Below are positions 6,810 to 8,921 of a DNA stretch of 8,921 nt, one piece after another. Below the pieces are notes generated by a model. The model was not told where the DNA came from. It made no database searches and saw only the letters and a program-made list of their open reading frames with translations. The translations under genes were made by a program, and so were the position numbers. The stretch covers positions 1-8,921 of the forward strand of contig JACNJI010000120.1 of assembly GCA_014382645.1 (NCBI GenBank), read 5' to 3'. Origin of the DNA: Verrucomicrobiota bacterium. GTDB lineage: Bacteria; Verrucomicrobiota; Verrucomicrobiia; Opitutales; Seribacteraceae. The stretch's first letter is position 1, and the number at the start of each line of letters is the position of its first letter.

Positions 6810-7090
6810 TTGGACAATCAGAAACCTAGGGATAAGCCTAACCCAGTCAACTCTTTCGATGAGCCGAAAAAGAACAGTTCGAGCATTATCGTGTACTTGG
6901 ACTCTTCGGATATCCCTGCGGATGCGTTGATGAGATATTAACCACGGTTAAACTTTTCGCCTCTAACGGTAAGGTTTTGGTGAATGCGAAATCCGTGCAA
7001 GCGTTCGTCTGGACGGAATTCACTTCCGTTTCAGCTGTCGAAGTACTTTTGATTGAGAACGAGGAAATCAAGATCTGGCGTTGCTTCTAG
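6810..7090 (+). pseudogene. Frameshifted small gene, possible HPr-like domain
   Basis: Two overlapping plus-strand frames both read like protein but are incomplete alone. Frame one runs from a TTG at 6810 (GGGA about 9 nt upstream) to a TAA at 6939-6941 and ends SSSIIVYLDSSDIPADALMRY. Frame two, without a start codon in its first half, reads ILTTVKLFASNGKVLVNAKS and on to NEEIKIWRCF, stopping at TAG 7088-7090. Adding one G in the ATGAGATATTA around 6930-6940 joins them as '..ADALMEILTTVKLF..', a continuous 93-residue protein. The joined product shows a strand (SIIVYL), a helix, then GKVLVNAKSV and AVEVLLIENEE. This resembles the HPr order around the regulatory serine ('VNGKSI'), but with no histidine at the phosphorylation position and a shorter second strand. 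The HPr reading is weak. A real pseudogene, a sequencing error, or programmed frameshifting are all possible; no classical slippery heptamer is seen. Confidence 0.45.
6823..6850 (-). promoter_or_regulatory. Possible promoter for the coiled-coil OMP gene
   Basis: On the minus strand TTGACT (6850-6845, five of six matches to the -35 consensus) is followed after 16 nt by TAGGTT (6828-6823), a poor -10. It is correctly placed upstream of the GTG at 6791 but lies inside the small divergent gene. Low confidence. Confidence 0.2.
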
Positions 7091-7728
7091 TATAAACCGT
7101 CCCGAGAATAACCGCCTTGGTGGCAGTTTAGGCAGGTTAGGGTGCTTTTTACTGGATGCTTGAGAAACTTTAGGTCTCGCCCCGGTTTGCCCATGGGCGC
7201 GTCCGAGTCGACCTTGAGCAGTTGGCCTTGTTTCAATACTGCTTCTTCTCCCTTCGGATTGGTTACCTTAACTTCTCCTTCGCAAACGCAGACTTGGCTT
7301 TCCTTCTTTTCCGTGACGGAGGCGCTAAAGGCAGTCCCGCGAATCCCCGCGGTGGCACCCGGCATATCCACGCTGAAGGACGAATCCTTCTTCAGCTTGG
7401 GCACCCGCACCCAGAGGAATCCCGTATCCAGTTCGAGGATGGACTTGGCGGCGTCTCCCTCCTTCGACTTCATGGTCATCTCGCTTTTCTCGTACACCAC
7501 GAGCTGGCCGCCGTTGCTCAGACGGAGGATCACCATTTGCCCGAGGCCTGTAAAAATGGTGTCGCCGTTTTTGATAGTAATGCCTTTCGTCACGGGCAGG
7601 ACTTGGTCGCCCGATTTGTATTCGACTTTCCCGATCACGACTTCGACCACGGATCCTTTTTCCGCCTGTCCGAGAAGGCTGCCAAAGAAGCTGAGCAAAA
7701 GGGCAATTGACGCAAAGTGTTTTCGCAT
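7087..7728 (-). CDS. Secreted FecR-domain protein with C-terminal CXXCH haem motif
   Basis: A 213-residue protein. A signal peptide spans about 1-22 (FASIALLLSFFGSLLG, cleavage near GQA-E). The FecR domain spans about 27-155: GKVEYKSGDQVLPVTKGITI, NGDTIFTGLGQMVILRLSNGG, and DMPGATAGIRGTAFSASV (121-138), the 'tP.a..giRGT.f.v' core of the family. FecR domains bind or sense ligands or polysaccharide and are found both in TonB-linked signalling and as stand-alone periplasmic proteins; no transmembrane helix or sigma factor is associated here. After the domain the tail ends LTCLNCHQGGYSRDGLY: C199, C202 and H203 form a c-type haem attachment motif, and H191 upstream could be a second axial ligand. 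This tail is unusual for FecR proteins. The start ATG has AGGAG 6 nt before it. The gene follows the porin gene by 9 nt, so the two are almost certainly cotranscribed. Haem binding is inferred from the motif only. Confidence 0.85.
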   Translation of the reverse strand: MRKHFASIALLLSFFGSLLGQAEKGSVVEVVIGKVEYKSGDQVLPVTKGITIKNGDTIFTGLGQMVILRLSNGGQLVVYEKSEMTMKSKEGDAAKSILELDTGFLWVRVPKLKKDSSFSVDMPGATAGIRGTAFSASVTEKKESQVCVCEGEVKVTNPKGEEAVLKQGQLLKVDSDAPMGKPGRDLKFLKHPVKSTLTCLNCHQGGYSRDGLY

Positions 7729-7734
7729 GGTCTT

Positions 7735-7739
7735 CTCCT
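7735..7739 (-). promoter_or_regulatory. Strong Shine-Dalgarno of the FecR gene overlapping the porin stop
   Basis: On the minus strand TAGGAG contains both the TAG stop of the porin gene (7740-7738) and the AGGAG ribosome site, 6 nt before the FecR-domain ATG at 7728. A terminating ribosome would sit on the site, which suggests coupled translation. Confidence 0.7.
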
Positions 7740-8921
7740 AAAACTTGAATTCAGTCTGAACGTAAGCCCATTGGGTAGTGTCGTTTTGGCCCCATCCCCA
7801 ATGGGAGTCTCTCCAATCCGTAATCAGCTTGCCCGGGAAAAAGAGGGAGTAACCGGCGGTGAAACTACGATTTGGTTTTTTTCCGAACCGTAGGTGCAAG
7901 TCCAGTTCGGAACCTACGTCCTTGCTGGCATTCGTTGTACCCGGCCAATCGTTGCGTGGAGGGTCTATCCACCACCATGCCGGAGAAAGGTCTGCCACGT
8001 ACCAAGCTGAGTCTTGGGAATGCATGTAGAACTGGTGGAACTCGATCAGGGCTTCCACCTTCGGGTGGATATCGGCAAACATATAAAGCGTGAGCATTTC
8101 CGCATTCATCATGCTCATCCAGTCCATCGCACCCGAACGAACGTGCCTGTTGGCGAAGGGGGGAATGAAGGTTTCGTGTCGCCCGGGAGTATCACCATCG
8201 TCACCTGTCGACAGGGAGTACTCGATGCCGACGTTCCTCACCACGGAGTGGTCCACGAAATAGTCCAAGTTGGCGACGAGGTTGTAGGCTTGCAGATCCT
8301 TGCTGCCACCTACCTTCATTTTGCCCGTCTGGTAATTGACCATCCAATGGTAGAAGAGGGGCCTTGAAAGCTTACCTTCCATGCGGGTGCCGAAGTTGTA
8401 AACCTCCAGTTCGGGATTCCCGCTAAGGGGCAAGCTGTCCTGTTCGTTGCCTATGCCGAAGTACCAGAGGTAGAACTCGTTTATGGTTCGAGTGGGAGAA
8501 GTTCTTTCGAGGTTAATTCCGGCAAGTTGGTTGTGGTGATCCTTGGCCGATTGTCCATAGAGGACGTCCAGGTCCCATGTAGATCCATCTCGATAAAACT
8601 TCAGGGCATCGAAACTGTTACCTTCCATGTCCCAGTCGTCGCCATCGATCAAGATGCCGCGATTGTAGCTTAACTCTTGTCGGCCGACCCGAAGGTTCAG
8701 GGTGTCCGAACCCGGAAGTAAAAAATCCAAGTAGGCTTGGTGAATGCGATGAACGTCTTCCTCGGGAGGACGCTTGAACTCGGGTTCTTCTAGTATGCGG
8801 CGACCCAGGCGAAGTTCCAGCAGGTGGCGGTCCTTGGCCAAGGACAGATCGGCTCTGGACTCGTGCGCCTGGTCTGGGGAGTCGGTGCCTTCCCCGTGCC
8901 TTCCGGGCAATCCGGAAGCCC
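7738..8921 (-). CDS. Alginate-export-type outer-membrane porin, 5' partial
   Basis: The frame is open to the window edge, so the N-terminus and signal peptide are missing; the TTG codon at 8910 is not a credible start. About 393 residues are visible. RIHQAYLDFLLP and LNLRVGRQELSYNRGILIDG (about 71-90 counted from the codon at 8910), then DDWDMEGNSFDALKF, match the 'eAYvdl..l..l..GRQel.yG..rl.g..dW.n.grsFDalr' signature of alginate-export (AlgE-like) family barrels. Alternating aromatic strands follow and the last residues are YVQTEFKF, with the terminal Phe of outer-membrane barrels. Family members form 16- to 18-stranded pores; AlgE secretes alginate, but most relatives have no known substrate, so alginate export should not be assumed. 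It is the upstream partner of the FecR/CXXCH gene. Any further genes of the unit lie beyond the window. Confidence 0.82.
   Translation of the reverse strand, partial: ASGLPGRHGEGTDSPDQAHESRADLSLAKDRHLLELRLGRRILEEPEFKRPPEEDVHRIHQAYLDFLLPGSDTLNLRVGRQELSYNRGILIDGDDWDMEGNSFDALKFYRDGSTWDLDVLYGQSAKDHHNQLAGINLERTSPTRTINEFYLWYFGIGNEQDSLPLSGNPELEVYNFGTRMEGKLSRPLFYHWMVNYQTGKMKVGGSKDLQAYNLVANLDYFVDHSVVRNVGIEYSLSTGDDGDTPGRHETFIPPFANRHVRSGAMDWMSMMNAEMLTLYMFADIHPKVEALIEFHQFYMHSQDSAWYVADLSPAWWWIDPPRNDWPGTTNASKDVGSELDLHLRFGKKPNRSFTAGYSLFFPGKLITDWRDSHWGWGQNDTTQWAYVQTEFKF

Noticed and set aside
6886..7071. 61-codon minus-strand frame in the gap between the two envelope genes
   Set aside because: Ser/Thr-rich shadow of the more protein-like plus-strand frames; no ribosome site or domain.
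7142..7741. A 199-codon plus-strand open frame opposite the FecR gene
   Set aside because: Antisense to a well-supported gene with signal peptide, FecR core and strong ribosome site; Ser/Thr/Pro-rich shadow composition.

Overview
This 8.9 kb window comes from a bacterial chromosome. It has moderate GC, a Gram-negative envelope (several outer-membrane barrel proteins and signal peptides) and short polycistronic units. The gene content suggests a member of the Verrucomicrobiota, perhaps the Opitutia/Puniceicoccales side: an NHL-repeat protein, a small CPRC zinc-ribbon protein of a type I associate with planctomycetes and verrucomicrobia, a FecR-domain protein with a haem motif, and an alginate-export-type porin. 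This placement is inference from gene style; there is no rRNA or other phylogenetic anchor here. I see no tRNA, CRISPR array, insertion sequence or attachment site.

Left part (1-3300). The 3' end of an NHL-repeat protein on the plus strand meets a four-gene minus-strand unit. In transcription order this unit is mnmA (tRNA 2-thiouridylase, about 3234 to 2098), a 228-residue flagellin-like protein (2048 to 1362), a 72-residue zinc-ribbon protein (1350 to 1132), and an RraA-family aldolase-like protein (1135 to 392). The last two overlap by an ATGA. A promoter-like element with a perfect inverted repeat over its -35 lies between mnmA and the divergent glycosidase gene.

Middle part (3319-6791). 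A large cytoplasmic GH13 enzyme of the pullulanase/isoamylase type, with all three catalytic acidic residues, probably debranches glycogen. It converges with an outer-membrane protein built from a signal peptide, a coiled coil, a Pro-rich linker and a C-terminal beta barrel.

Right part (6792-8921). A short plus-strand gene appears broken by a single-base frameshift. Its repaired product (93 residues) faintly resembles an HPr-like phosphocarrier domain lacking the active-site histidine. It ends tail to tail with a minus-strand pair: an alginate-export-like porin (5' end outside the window), then, 9 nt downstream, a secreted FecR-domain protein ending in a CXXCH haem-attachment motif.

The points most worth following up are the flagellin-like gene without flagellar neighbours, the FecR/CXXCH protein coupled to a porin, and the frameshifted small gene.
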